Shown piece after piece: positions 53,569 to 62,755 of a stretch of DNA of 64,000 nucleotides. The notes below the pieces were generated by a model, which saw nothing but the letters and a program-made list of their open reading frames with translations, was not told where the DNA came from and ran no database searches. Each line of letters starts with the position of its first letter. Positions within the stretch are counted from its first letter, which is position 1. This stretch comes from Leishmania martiniquensis (Eukaryota; Euglenozoa; Kinetoplastea; Trypanosomatida; Trypanosomatidae): contig NC_090169.1 of assembly GCF_017916325.1 (NCBI RefSeq), positions 748,001 through 812,000 of the forward strand, given 5' to 3'. Made by a program: the position numbers and the translations under genes.

Positions 53569-54489
53569 TCACTTGTCACGGTACTCTTTCGCGCGGTTCT
53601 TGCGTTTCAACAAGCCGCCATCCTCCGTCTCGAGAAAAATCCTCTTTCGCCGCTCAACCTCCTCGTCGCGCTGCCGCTCCAGCAGCAGCTGCTCCTCCTC
53701 CGTCTGCATGGGCCACTTTAACGGCCACCAGTCTGGAAAATTCACCCACTCAAACACCTCCGGCGTCATATTGCTCATGAACGTTTGTGCGTCGAGGCGT
53801 GTATCGTTCACAGAGCGGGAGATGGCAACGGCCTCGCGTGTTTTTTTGTCCTTCTCTTCCAAGGGGCGATGATCAAAGAGGAAGGCTCGGTACATGGGCT
53901 GCAGCTCTGGTGAAACCTTGTGAATGGGCACCTGCTGGAGTTGCTGCTCATGCAAAAACGTGCGCAGGCGCCGCCGGTGGTAGTACGTCATGCCGTGGCA
54001 CCCAACTCCGTAGAGGATGCCAAGAAAAAAGCCCACAAACATGCCTTGCCCAATGGTGCCTACCTGTGATGCGAGGCAAAGAATCACGGCGCCTGCCGCT
54101 CCCGAGACGATGGGGTAGTGCAACTTGTCGTGGTAGCGGTTTCGGACAACGAGGAGGTGGTGAAATGCACTCGTCAGAAGTCCTACCGCCGCAAAGGTTG
54201 ACGTGTACCGCCACATAATTCGGTACCGGCCAATGTAGCGGCCCTCGAAGCGTGACTGCCGAAAGCCCACGCAGACACCTGCCAGCGCGCCGTAACATGT
54301 GACGGGAAAGACGCTTTGCACAAAACCTCGCCGCCAACGCCACTCCAAGTAGTTATCCACCTCTACCCCGTAGCGGTGCGGCGGCAAAGACCCCTGGCAC
54401 ACAGCAGCATAAATGTCATCAGTGCTGGGAGGGCCGCTGCTCGTCTGGAACCGTTCATCGTTGCCTGTCCGAAACGGCCAGAGAGACAT
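53569..54489 (-). CDS. four-TM glycine-rich membrane protein, possibly Tim17-family-like, 306 aa
   Basis: Four closely spaced hydrophobic segments (about 56-76, 96-116, 126-143 and 147-168) with small residues and glycines (GALAGVCVGF, VSGAAGAVILCLASQVG, GFFLGILYGVGCHG) follow a short soluble N-terminus. A long charged C-terminal half follows, ending in a Glu/Arg-rich helix. This layout resembles Tim17/22/23-type inner-membrane proteins or NDUFA11-like complex I subunits, but the resemblance is in topology and glycine pattern only. The neighbours include cardiolipin synthase and a SIR2RP3-like sirtuin, so a mitochondrial site is a reasonable guess. Met at 54489 follows acceptor AGs at 54513 and 54500 closely. 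The frame is open upstream but has no Met with splice support. Confidence 0.82.
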   Translation of the reverse strand: MSLWPFRTGNDERFQTSSGPPSTDDIYAAVCQGSLPPHRYGVEVDNYLEWRWRRGFVQSVFPVTCYGALAGVCVGFRQSRFEGRYIGRYRIMWRYTSTFAAVGLLTSAFHHLLVVRNRYHDKLHYPIVSGAAGAVILCLASQVGTIGQGMFVGFFLGILYGVGCHGMTYYHRRRLRTFLHEQQLQQVPIHKVSPELQPMYRAFLFDHRPLEEKDKKTREAVAISRSVNDTRLDAQTFMSNMTPEVFEWVNFPDWWPLKWPMQTEEEQLLLERQRDEEVERRKRIFLETEDGGLLKRKNRAKEYRDK

Positions 54490-55902
54490 TTTTATACGCT
54501 GAATGAGAGAGCTGAAACGCACGAAAAGCCTTTTTCTGCAGTCACGCACGCGAGCTAAGACAGCGGCATTCTCTTCTACCGTGCTCGGGGTCCCTTCACT
54601 GCTGATGCGCGCGAGTGTATTTGTGTGTCCGTGTATGGTGGCGGTGGTGTGTGTGTGTGTGTGAGGGGGGAGGAGGATGTGTGTACGACGACAGATACGC
54701 CCCTTACGTGGAATGAAGACTTCACAAAACGTTGCACAATCCAATATGCTCCGCCCTACCGACGCGCACGAAGACACGAGCACAGACAAAGCACAGAATG
54801 CGCCCTGCGGGTGCTCTCTACCGTACTCTATGGAATGGACGTGCATAAGACACAAGGCGAGAAGAGAAAAAGAGAGAAGAGGTTCGCGACATTGGCGCCC
54901 TGTCCATCGGAAGCCGCCGATGATGTCGCGCGTGGACTCCCACACAAGGGTGTGCGGTGGTGTGCGCGCCTAGGAAGCGTGAAGAACACAATAAGCGCCG
55001 CGCGCGCCTTTTTATTACCCTCTCGCAACTGCTTGTTTTATCTTTAAAAAGCGTGCAGGCGGAGGAAGAGTATAAAAGCACGCGTTACTTTCCTTCAGTT
55101 TGGCGAGCCCATCCGCTCGACTCTTTTCTCCAATTGAGAATAGAACCATCCCTCACCCCACGCCCGCACACACACACTCAGAGTGATGGTCAAATGCCTC
55201 AGTATTGCCGTCCTCTTTGCAGCTTCGAGAGCGCTGTGTAAGCTGAGCGAAAGAGCGAGAGAGAGAGGCGGGGGGGACGACCACGCTGATACGACCTCTC
55301 CTGCTGCAAACGGGTGTCTGAGAGACGGGCACACACGAAGACATTTAACCTAACGACAAACGAAAAAAAAGAATCGGCGATCCTCATGGCGCCGAAAGGT
55401 GCCACACGTCTGTACAAGCCTGCGTGCAGGAACAGTCGAAGCAGCGCGGTGAGTACACTCGTACACGCAACCAGCCGGCATACACGCACATACACACATG
55501 GAAAGGAGAGAGAAGAGACATGCATGACAACTTCCTTCTCTCCATCGAGGTGAAGGAGAAGGGCGACGTGCTATTCCTAACGATTCTGTCTTCCGGTATC
55601 GCGCACGGCTGTGCGCGGGAGCATCAAAGGATGCCTCTGCAGGTGATCGGAGTGGGGGTGTGAAGGACGTCATAAAAGGAGAGACCGCGACGAAAAATGA
55701 AGAGTTCGGTGAGCAGGTCCATTGCACGCAGCCCGTAACATGCCCCGTTCTTTCGTACCTGTTCTCAGAAACGCGCCTCGACACGCTCCGACGGTCGCCT
55801 GCAATCTTTTCGGTTTGGCGAGCCTTGAATAAAGTTCGCCTCATTGCCCGGCACCATCGTCTGGAAACACCACAAAGAGCGAACCACTTTCTTCAGTGTC
55901 AT
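54490..55902. other. spacer between the NEDD8-like gene and the membrane protein gene
   Basis: 3'UTR of the NEDD8-like gene and a short leader. It holds a (TG)n run at about 54648-54662. The open frames are low-complexity. No gene is seen. Confidence 0.55.
54499..54513 (-). promoter_or_regulatory. trans-splice acceptor candidates for the 306-aa membrane protein
   Basis: Minus strand TTTCAGCTCTCTCATTCAG offers AGs at 54513-54512 and 54500-54499, giving a leader of 9-22 nt before the ATG at 54489. Confidence 0.35.
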
Positions 55903-56145
55903 TCAGAAACCGGCACGCAGAGCCAACACCATGTTGATGGTGACGCCGGCGTGAATGTTGCACTCTTCTAGCGTTGCATTGTCCTCCAGCTTGCGGCCCG
56001 AGTGCACCAGCATGATCATCTTCTGAGGAATACCCTCCGTCTCCTCGAGCTTTGCCTTGATGTCCCCTACGGTGTTGTCTGGGCCGAGGACAGAGATGGA
56101 GATCCGCTGCCCCGTGGTGGAGATGACGCTAAAGGAGAAGGTCAT
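55903..56145 (-). CDS. NEDD8: NEDD8/ubiquitin-like modifier with atypical C-terminus, 80 aa
   Basis: A complete beta-grasp ubiquitin fold of near-ubiquitin length. It starts MTFSFSVISTTGQ; DIKAKLEETEGIP (28-40) matches the ubiquitin helix and EGIP motif; LVHSGRKLEDNATLEEC (46-62) matches the LIFAGKQLEDGRTL region. The end is NMVLALRAGF. Ala before Leu-Arg corresponds to NEDD8 Ala72 (Arg in ubiquitin), so NEDD8 is the best fit. NEDD8 is conjugated to cullins and regulates cullin-RING ligases. The usual terminal Gly-Gly is replaced by Ala-Gly followed by Phe, so processing would have to expose Ala-Gly. The start is supported by a strong acceptor at 56221. A non-conjugated ubiquitin-like protein is the alternative. 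Confidence 0.85.
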   Translation of the reverse strand: MTFSFSVISTTGQRISISVLGPDNTVGDIKAKLEETEGIPQKMIMLVHSGRKLEDNATLEECNIHAGVTINMVLALRAGF

Positions 56146-57781
56146 TAGGCACGCTGCCGAATCGGAAAGAGAAGCGCCGGAGTTCTCCGCAGAGAGTTCG
56201 GGTGGAATCCACAACGGTTCTGAAGAGAAACGAAAGCAAAAATGAACAACAAAAAAGCGCTGATTCACACAAGCGCCGCAGGCGTGAAACGCTGGGGTGA
56301 TTTGGGCTTGCGAGAGAGACTGCTGCTTCTGTAGATGGACCCCGCACGCGGAGGGACAGAAGGAAGAGGGGCCTTTCGGCGAGACTCGCAAAAGTATCGC
56401 GCGACGAAGATGTATGCCTGCAGTTGCGCTACTGTCTGTGGTGGAATGATGTCAATGGAAGAGAAAAAAGCGTCGACAGGCCAGTGCGCACACAAACGCA
56501 CACAGACACACCGAGAGAAAGAGGGATAGAAGGGCAGCGTGCAATGATTTTTAAGGCACAGCATACATGTGAGGTTGCTTTCAAAAGAAAAAAGGGCCAC
56601 CGGCCAAAATATCATGACAAATAGGATGCAGGCAATGAAGGAGGCAAAGGAAATGGCGGAGAGTCGTTTGTGTGTGTGTGTGTGTAGCGGAGAGAGGAAG
56701 AGAGACAGCGGAGCAGGTGGCCGGCGTATAGAGGTGCATCCAACGAAGCTTCACAGCCTTGGAGCGAAACAGAGCAACACGCTGACCTGCAGCGCATGAC
56801 AGGATCCGTGTAGAGACCACCCTGGAAAAAAGCAAGATGCGCCGGAACTACGCATGGACGTGTCCGTGTGCTGGCGTGCAGGGCGTCGCTAGCGTAATTT
56901 CGTGGAGACCATCGCCATGAGAGACGCGACTTCTCGACGGTTGCCGATCGGCTCCTCTGGCCACGTCCTCGAGGAGTTCAGTGTCGCAGAAACATCACAT
57001 ACACACACACACGCGGAAAAAAATCCGCGAAAGAAAAAAGGCGGACCAGGGGACACACAAGCTAACAGAAAAACCATGAAAAAAAGATGCGCAAGTCGCA
57101 TCTTCGAGCCATTGGCATCGTCCCTATGCATCTGCGTGAGGGCTGCGCACCTGCATCTTCGAGTCCGCACCCGACCCCCTCTTGGATCACTACGCGAAGG
57201 ACATCCCTAACCAGCAAGAGAAGCACACGCGCCCAAGCCCTCGTGCATCACTACACAGACTTGCATTATTATTATATATATATATATCTATTTGCGAAGG
57301 AGTATGCCTTTCATGAACCAAGTCGAAGCGCAGCAAAGGAGAGGGCGACAAGCGTAGAATAAACGCCAACCAAGCGGTACAAGGAAAAGGAAGAGGCCCA
57401 CCGTTGTGCTGACACACACACACACACACGCACTTATACATGCATACGTCTACGCATACATAGAGAGACACGCGCACACAAAACGCTGTCGAGTGGTGGA
57501 TCTATCGGTTGCTTGGCGCAGTCGGAACGCACGACGTGAGAGCAGCGAAAGAACTACTCCACAGAGAAACAGGCCATACATGAACAGAGTCGTACACGCA
57601 GTAAAATAAGGAAGAACAGAAGTGTGTACAGTCGTGCCTCCGTCGGCGGATGACCAAAGGAGTGCGCGCCAGCTCACGCGCAGGGAAGAGGGTTCTCACC
57701 TTCCGCGGCGCGAAAAAAAGAGAGAGAGGAGAGGCGGGTGCTTCTCCGCTTCCTAGTCGGCCGTGAGAGCTTGCACGGCCC
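56146..57781. other. spacer between the DoxX-like gene and the NEDD8-like gene
   Basis: DoxX-like 3'UTR and NEDD8-like leader. It contains a (TA)n run at about 57275-57287 and (CA)n at about 57413-57429. No gene is seen; long frames are pyrimidine-derived. Confidence 0.55.
56220..56258 (-). promoter_or_regulatory. trans-splice acceptor candidate for the NEDD8-like gene
   Basis: A textbook signal: a pyrimidine-rich tract (complement of 56222-56258) ends TTTCTCTTCAG with the AG at 56221-56220. The first ATG beyond it is 56145, leaving a leader of about 74 nt. Confidence 0.6.
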
Positions 57782-58252
57782 TCAACTGTTCTTTTTTGCC
57801 CGATCGCTGTCGCTTGCCACACGCGCTTGGCTGTACCGGCGGCTTCGGTGACCACTCCCGGACACAAATAGCAGAGCGCCGGCGACGGACAAGTTATGAA
57901 GAATGTGCTTCGCGTTTTCCTCTGAGGTGGCGAGCGGGTAATCGACGTCGACGTACAGAGCCACGGTAGCGATGAAGACGCCGACCGCCAACACGAAAGA
58001 GAAGAAGCTACGGCCAACACCAAGCAAAATAAAAAGGGAGAAAGATACAGAGATCGCACCGACAGCGCGCACGACGTGAATGCATTCCGTTGGTGACAGC
58101 CTCATGCCCATAGCAGCCAGCATGCGAGGGAAGTTGCTTTTTGCCAGCAGCGCGGCGCCGACGGTCGGGGCAGCCAGCTTGTCAATGCCGCTGAAAATGA
58201 AGGCCAGCAGGACCAGAACGAGGCCTGTGTAGCGGATAAGGTTGCGTAGCAT
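57782..58252 (-). CDS. DoxX-like four-TM membrane protein, 156 aa
   Basis: A small polytopic protein. TM1 (about 7-25) runs into FSGIDKLAAP, the Gly-x-x-Lys-Leu pattern typical of DoxX-family proteins. Further TMs lie around 63-80 (VGAISVSFSLFILLGVG) and 82-100 (SFFSFVLAVGVFIATVALYV). The last one follows HILHNLSVAGALLFVSG, matching the DoxX-type H-x-x-x-N-L...G-x-L motif. The C-terminus is a basic, Ser-rich cytosolic-type tail. DoxX-like proteins are membrane proteins of poorly defined redox- or respiration-linked roles; the cellular site here is unknown. The ATG at 58252 lies at most five bases from the splice acceptor. Confidence 0.83.
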   Translation of the reverse strand: MLRNLIRYTGLVLVLLAFIFSGIDKLAAPTVGAALLAKSNFPRMLAAMGMRLSPTECIHVVRAVGAISVSFSLFILLGVGRSFFSFVLAVGVFIATVALYVDVDYPLATSEENAKHILHNLSVAGALLFVSGSGHRSRRYSQARVASDSDRAKKNS

Positions 58253-58322
58253 CTTTGCTGGAGCGTCAGTCGTGTACGGATAAGCGACAGGAAGACGAAA
58301 ACAAAGGGGGAAAGGAGAAGCA
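58253..58322 (-). promoter_or_regulatory. trans-splice acceptor candidates for the DoxX-like gene
   Basis: A long minus-strand pyrimidine tract (complement of about 58280-58322) is followed by CTCCAGCAAAG directly before the ATG, with AGs at 58259-58258 and 58254-58253. The leader would be 0-5 nt plus the spliced leader. Confidence 0.45.
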
Positions 58323-59472
58323 AGTACGCGGGTAGCGATGACCGTCGAGTATGCGATCCTCAGCGTGCTTCACTGTGAAGGGGGTGGCGGCACGGTAAGG
58401 GCTGTTGCTCGTCACCCTCCCTACTGGAGTGGGCGGGCGGACGCGCAAACGGCGAAGACCACAGAAATGTTCCACCGAGTACCAGACGAGCTCGCAGTCT
58501 TGGAGAGCGCGCGCGCGCGTAAAGAAACACGATGGGGGCAGTGTGGGTCCGTGTTGCGACCGGAGAGAGAAAAGAGTGGGCAAGGGGGGGACGAAGTGAT
58601 CGTTGAGCTAACTGTGCTTCAAATCCGAGAGGGGAGAGGGAGGAGGCGACCGAGCGAGAACAACGGTGGTCGAATGCGCTGCGCGAAATGCAACTCTTCT
58701 GCGTCTATGCAAAGGCTGGCACGATGGCTTCACGGCGGCAACAAGGAGGGAGAGGATGAACATCCTTCGTAGGGCAGGGGTGAGTGGAGGCGCGAGGGGG
58801 TGGGGAGGGAGGGGAGGGAAGGAACAGAGAAAAGAAGTTGAAGGGAGTCGACAGGAGCAGCACGGCACGAAAGGCAGCAGGCAACAAAATTGCGCGACAA
58901 GGGAACTGGATAGCGTGGGCTCGCAGAGACGCTAGCGCGTCACTCTCACGTCGAGGAAACGCGACAGCAAGTATTTGGACAAGGATGACTTGACGAACAC
59001 CATTCGACGCAAGATAGCAGTAGCGAACAGGCGCCAAGTTGACATGAAGCATGAATCACTTCGTCCATCAGAAGTGACCACCCGAGGGGACAGCAGCTTC
59101 TCTGTCGAATGCGCCCCCTCCCCCCTCCCCTTCAGCCTTGGCACGTGCTTGTAGCAGCGGTTCACCAACTCGCAGAGTTGGTAATGTCAAAAAAGCAACA
59201 ATGCAGCGACGGCGAAAAGAGGGAAGAAGCAGGGCAGCGCAGCTGTGTCTCACCACGAAAGTCGATACGTGTGAGGCAATAAGAGAACGAGTCGCGTGAG
59301 AGCAAACAGGCAGCTGAAGGGTCACATGCGGAGGCTCCTCGGCTGAAGCACATACGCTTCCTCAGACTTTTTTCTGCGGTGGATTCACGAACAAGAGACG
59401 AAGACACACACACACACATGGAGGGAAAGAGAACCACCATCGTATGCCCTCACCCAAGTCGCTTCGGCGCCG
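58253..59472. other. spacer between SIR2RP3 and the DoxX-like gene
   Basis: SIR2RP3 3'UTR and the DoxX-like leader. It contains a short perfect stem at 59164-59182 (ACCAACT / AGTTGGT around CGCAG). No gene is seen. Confidence 0.55.
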
Positions 59473-60204
59473 TCACCAAGACAAGCTCTCTTTCAGCACT
59501 CCGTCCACCCACGCCGGGACAACGTCGCCCGCTTTACCGTAGAGAGACTCCTCAAAAAAGACGCTGTTGGAGCCCTCCTGGAGATTCAGCTCCACCGTCT
59601 TCGCACCGTGAAACTGAGCGCGCTGCGCAAAGCCAGCAGCCGGGTACACGTTCCCAGAGGTGCCAATAGAAACGAAGATATCCGTCTCTGGCAGGATCGA
59701 CTCCACTTCGTCCATGCAGAGCGGCACCTCTCCAAACCAGACAATGTGCGGGCGCAGTGTGCCGAGCACACCGCAGTCTGGGCAGCGGTCATCATGACGC
59801 AGAATGTCCTTTGTCCATTCAAAGACCGCTCCGGTAGCTGTGCAGCGGGCCTTCAATAGCTCACCGTGCATGTGCAACACATTTTTCGATCCAGCGCGTT
59901 CATGGAGATTGTCCACGTTCTGCGTGATCATGACAACTTTCGCTCTTCCTTCGAGCTCGTTTTCTAACCTTGCAAGGGCTGTGTGAGCTTTGTTCGGCTT
60001 GACAGAGCTCCTTAGCAGACTGCGGCGACGCTCGTTATAAAAGCGCTGCACGAGGTCAGTGCTCCTAATGAATGCATCCGGAGAGGCAACCTCCTCGATG
60101 CGGTGGTTGCACCAGAGCCCGTCGCTGCCGCGAAAGGTTGGGATTCCCGATTCAGCAGAGATGCCGGCGCCAGTGAGGACGGTAATGCGTCGGCACGCCT
60201 TCAT
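59473..60204 (-). CDS. SIR2RP3: NAD-dependent protein deacylase, SIRT5/CobB-type sirtuin, 243 aa
   Basis: A compact, complete sirtuin core. The NAD-binding motif is GAGISAESGIPTFRG (12-26); TQNVDNLH spans 94-101; the catalytic His is 113 in HMHGE. Zinc-ligand Cys are at 121, 141 and 144, with only one Cys in the first half, as in E. coli CobB. HIVWFGE lies at 153-159 and GTSGNVYPAAGF at 181-192. The pair Tyr56-Arg59 (FYNERRR) is the signature of class III sirtuins that remove succinyl, malonyl or glutaryl groups from lysine. Trypanosomatid SIR2RP3 is this class and has been placed in mitochondria. The N-terminus is too short for a classic presequence. The Met at 60204 immediately precedes the fold, with a leader of at most about 22 nt. 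Confidence 0.93.
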   Translation of the reverse strand: MKACRRITVLTGAGISAESGIPTFRGSDGLWCNHRIEEVASPDAFIRSTDLVQRFYNERRRSLLRSSVKPNKAHTALARLENELEGRAKVVMITQNVDNLHERAGSKNVLHMHGELLKARCTATGAVFEWTKDILRHDDRCPDCGVLGTLRPHIVWFGEVPLCMDEVESILPETDIFVSIGTSGNVYPAAGFAQRAQFHGAKTVELNLQEGSNSVFFEESLYGKAGDVVPAWVDGVLKESLSW

Positions 60205-61920
60205 CTGCGCGCGTCTACGGGGTGATCTCCCGTGTTTGATGTTCAATGCAGACAGTAAAAAAAAGAGTGTCTTGAGCAAAGTGCCCTCCTTCCACACACA
60301 AACAGACAGACACACACACACACACACGGACGCGTTCGATAAGATGTGTTGATGGGGGACGGGAATCTAAAGAAGAGAGTACTGCGCAAAATGGTATTGT
60401 CGTGGGTGCACCAACGAGACATGCCCCCGCATAGGAAGCAGCATTGCAGTCACACGCGTCTGCGCACGCATGCGCTCTCTATGAGGCTGCTGAAAGTACA
60501 AGTTGAAAAGGCGGTGAGTAAATGAGAGAGGAGAAACAACGAAAGAGGCAGGGGCGAAAAGAAGAACAGCTTCAGGAGCGAATTCGGGGAAGGAAGGGGA
60601 AACAGAAGCCACGGCGCAATAGAAATGGTATCACAGATGATGAACGATTCTTTCGTGATAGACGCACCGTATCCGAGCATCCTCCCTTACCCTCTCGCCT
60701 ACGGTGGTGTGGCGCGCATCCACAGGTGTGAGCGCTAAAGAAGGCGCGATGGTAGACACGTCCTCAATTGAGCCTGTGAGACACGAGGATGTCTTACAGG
60801 TACGTGAACTTGTTTTTTTTCTTGTCGTTCCTACTGTTCCCCGCCGGCCAGGAGTTGGCCTGTTTTGCTGCATTTTTTTTCTGTGTTCTCGCCTTTTTTT
60901 TGTGTACGTCTGCAGTTCCGTAGCGCGCAAAGAAAAAAAGACGGTAAGGCTGTTTCCTCCGCATCAGTCTAGACGCATGCAGCCACGTACACACGATTGG
61001 TGCTGAGCATTCTTCAACGTGATACGGAAAAAAAAGATGAACAAAAGATGAAGTTGTCGCCAAGACTTCCGACCAACGTTTGAAGCTGCAGGCTACGCCC
61101 ATATCCTATTTCCCCTTCTCCTTGCCCTCTAGTCCCTCCGCCCGTCTCTCTCCATCGTGTTCGCTGTAGAGGTGGTTGTGTGTACACGGGCATATCAGTC
61201 GGTCGGAAACTCTACACATCAACCGACTTCGCAACAACAGTGGAGGCACACAGTGCACCTTTTTGCGAGTAGGCAACCCTTGCTGTTGGGGGGTCACTCG
61301 TCTACCTAAGCGCCATCCTCTCGAGGCAGCAGGGCAGGTCTACACCACTCATGCGCACCTACTCGAACTCAAAGAAGGATAAAAGACGGCGCAGCAGTGC
61401 CGGCGCGCATCGAACGTGTTGAAAGAAAACACGCAAACAACAACAACAAACACGTCAGGCACCCCAATGCACACCCCATCTCAACTCAGAGAACGTTTCA
61501 GCGAGCAGTGCGCATCAACAAAGTGTTCATCTCGACACTGAGTGCACTGCGATGACCACACGAGAAGAACGCGAGGGGGGCGAAAAGCGAAACACAAAAA
61601 TAGTAAACTACAAAGCAATGTTAACAATATCGAGCATATATGTTCCCCACCTCAGCAGGACATAAAATGAATGGACGTCAGTGTCTTGAGAGATCGGGGG
61701 GACGTGGTGGTACACAATACTCTCGGCTCCGTCACGGTAGTCTCGCAGTTCACGACAGCCGATCCAAGAAACTGCACACAGGTGAGAAAAAAAAAACACT
61801 GCAACAAAGACCAGGTGGACTACAGAGAGGAGAAAAAACCCTCGACTTAACGCTCGCCTTCGCTGAATCCCTCATACCGACGACAAATTTCCTCTCAGGA
61901 GGTATGCCGCAACGGCAACT
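60205..61920. other. spacer upstream of SIR2RP3
   Basis: Leader of SIR2RP3, a (CA)n run at about 60306-60327 and unstructured spacer containing T-runs near 60808-60815 and 60868-60876. No gene is seen. Confidence 0.5.
60227..60268 (-). promoter_or_regulatory. trans-splice acceptor candidate for SIR2RP3
   Basis: A minus-strand tract with TTTTTTTT (complement of 60256-60264) is followed by the first AG at 60228-60227, 22 nt before the ATG. Closer AGs at 60216-60215 and 60206-60205 would leave an even shorter leader. Confidence 0.4.
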
Positions 61921-62755
61921 TAGCGCGCGCCTTAACGCAGGGGCAATCGCAGCTCCTCTCGTGTGGCCGCACGCAGGCAACAAGCCCTCGTCGCCTACAC
62001 CGCACCCGCCAGCCACCGAATCCAGCCCTGCGTATAGAGGGCGCGTCCTGTCCCTCCCCCTCGATACGTGGTGCGCGGCCAGCACCAGGCGGTGCCCGCT
62101 TCAGGGCGATGCTCCTTGTCGGCGGAGCAGGGGCTCGCCGTCTTTCCGTCCCCCGCCTCCTCTCGATGTCAGCAGAGCGCGCGGAGGGCGTCGCGGCGTG
62201 CGCCGCAGGAGGAGGCAGATGGCTCGGTGCGCAGCGGCAGCAGCACCGCCTCCTCTCCAGCGCCCGCGCGCCCTTTGCAAGCGCGGGTGTACCAAGCGAC
62301 AGAGGCCCATGGCGAGGCACGCGTCTGCGCGTCACGCGCCTATACGGGTGCCCATCGGGGGGGCACTGCGGGGCGGCAGTTCTACACACCTGACGGGGAG
62401 AGCCCATGCGGCGCGAGGGACATGCGCGTCACCACACACCAGCGCGCACGCATCCATGTGCGAAACGAGGAGTGGCTCGGGCCTCCAACGGCGCGCGAAC
62501 CTTCCGTGGCATGTCGGACACAGCCCCTCGCCGGGCACCCTTTGCAGCAAGCACAGGCGTGGCGGGGGGAGGGGGAAGGGGCAGGCCCACGCCGGCAGAG
62601 TACGAGGCAGTAGACTGCCTGCACATCATGCTACCACACCTTGCCACCCGCCGCTGCAGGAGCCCACCGTGCAAAGAGAAGAGGGGGGTCCTGCTGCGCA
62701 GTTTCGCGACGAAGGTCGCCCCTGCCGTCCCGTGCGCTCCACAGCCTCTGTTGTG
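61921..62755. repeat. 835-bp dispersed repeat, copy 2
   Basis: Same orientation as copy 1 (47546-48380) and apparently identical to it. The match starts near AACTT at 61917 and ends at CTCTGTTGTG (62746-62755). Beyond that this copy runs into TG repeats and unrelated sequence, whereas copy 1 continues in G+C-rich sequence. If the element is read on the minus strand, copy 2 is shorter at its 5' end, the usual truncation pattern of retroposons. It would lie in the 3'UTR of a gene beyond the right edge of the window. Confidence 0.9.

Noticed and set aside
59164..59182. 7-bp stem with 5-nt loop
   Set aside because: Short stems of this size are expected by chance in 64 kb; several others (for example 39191-39210 and 16203-16231) occur.
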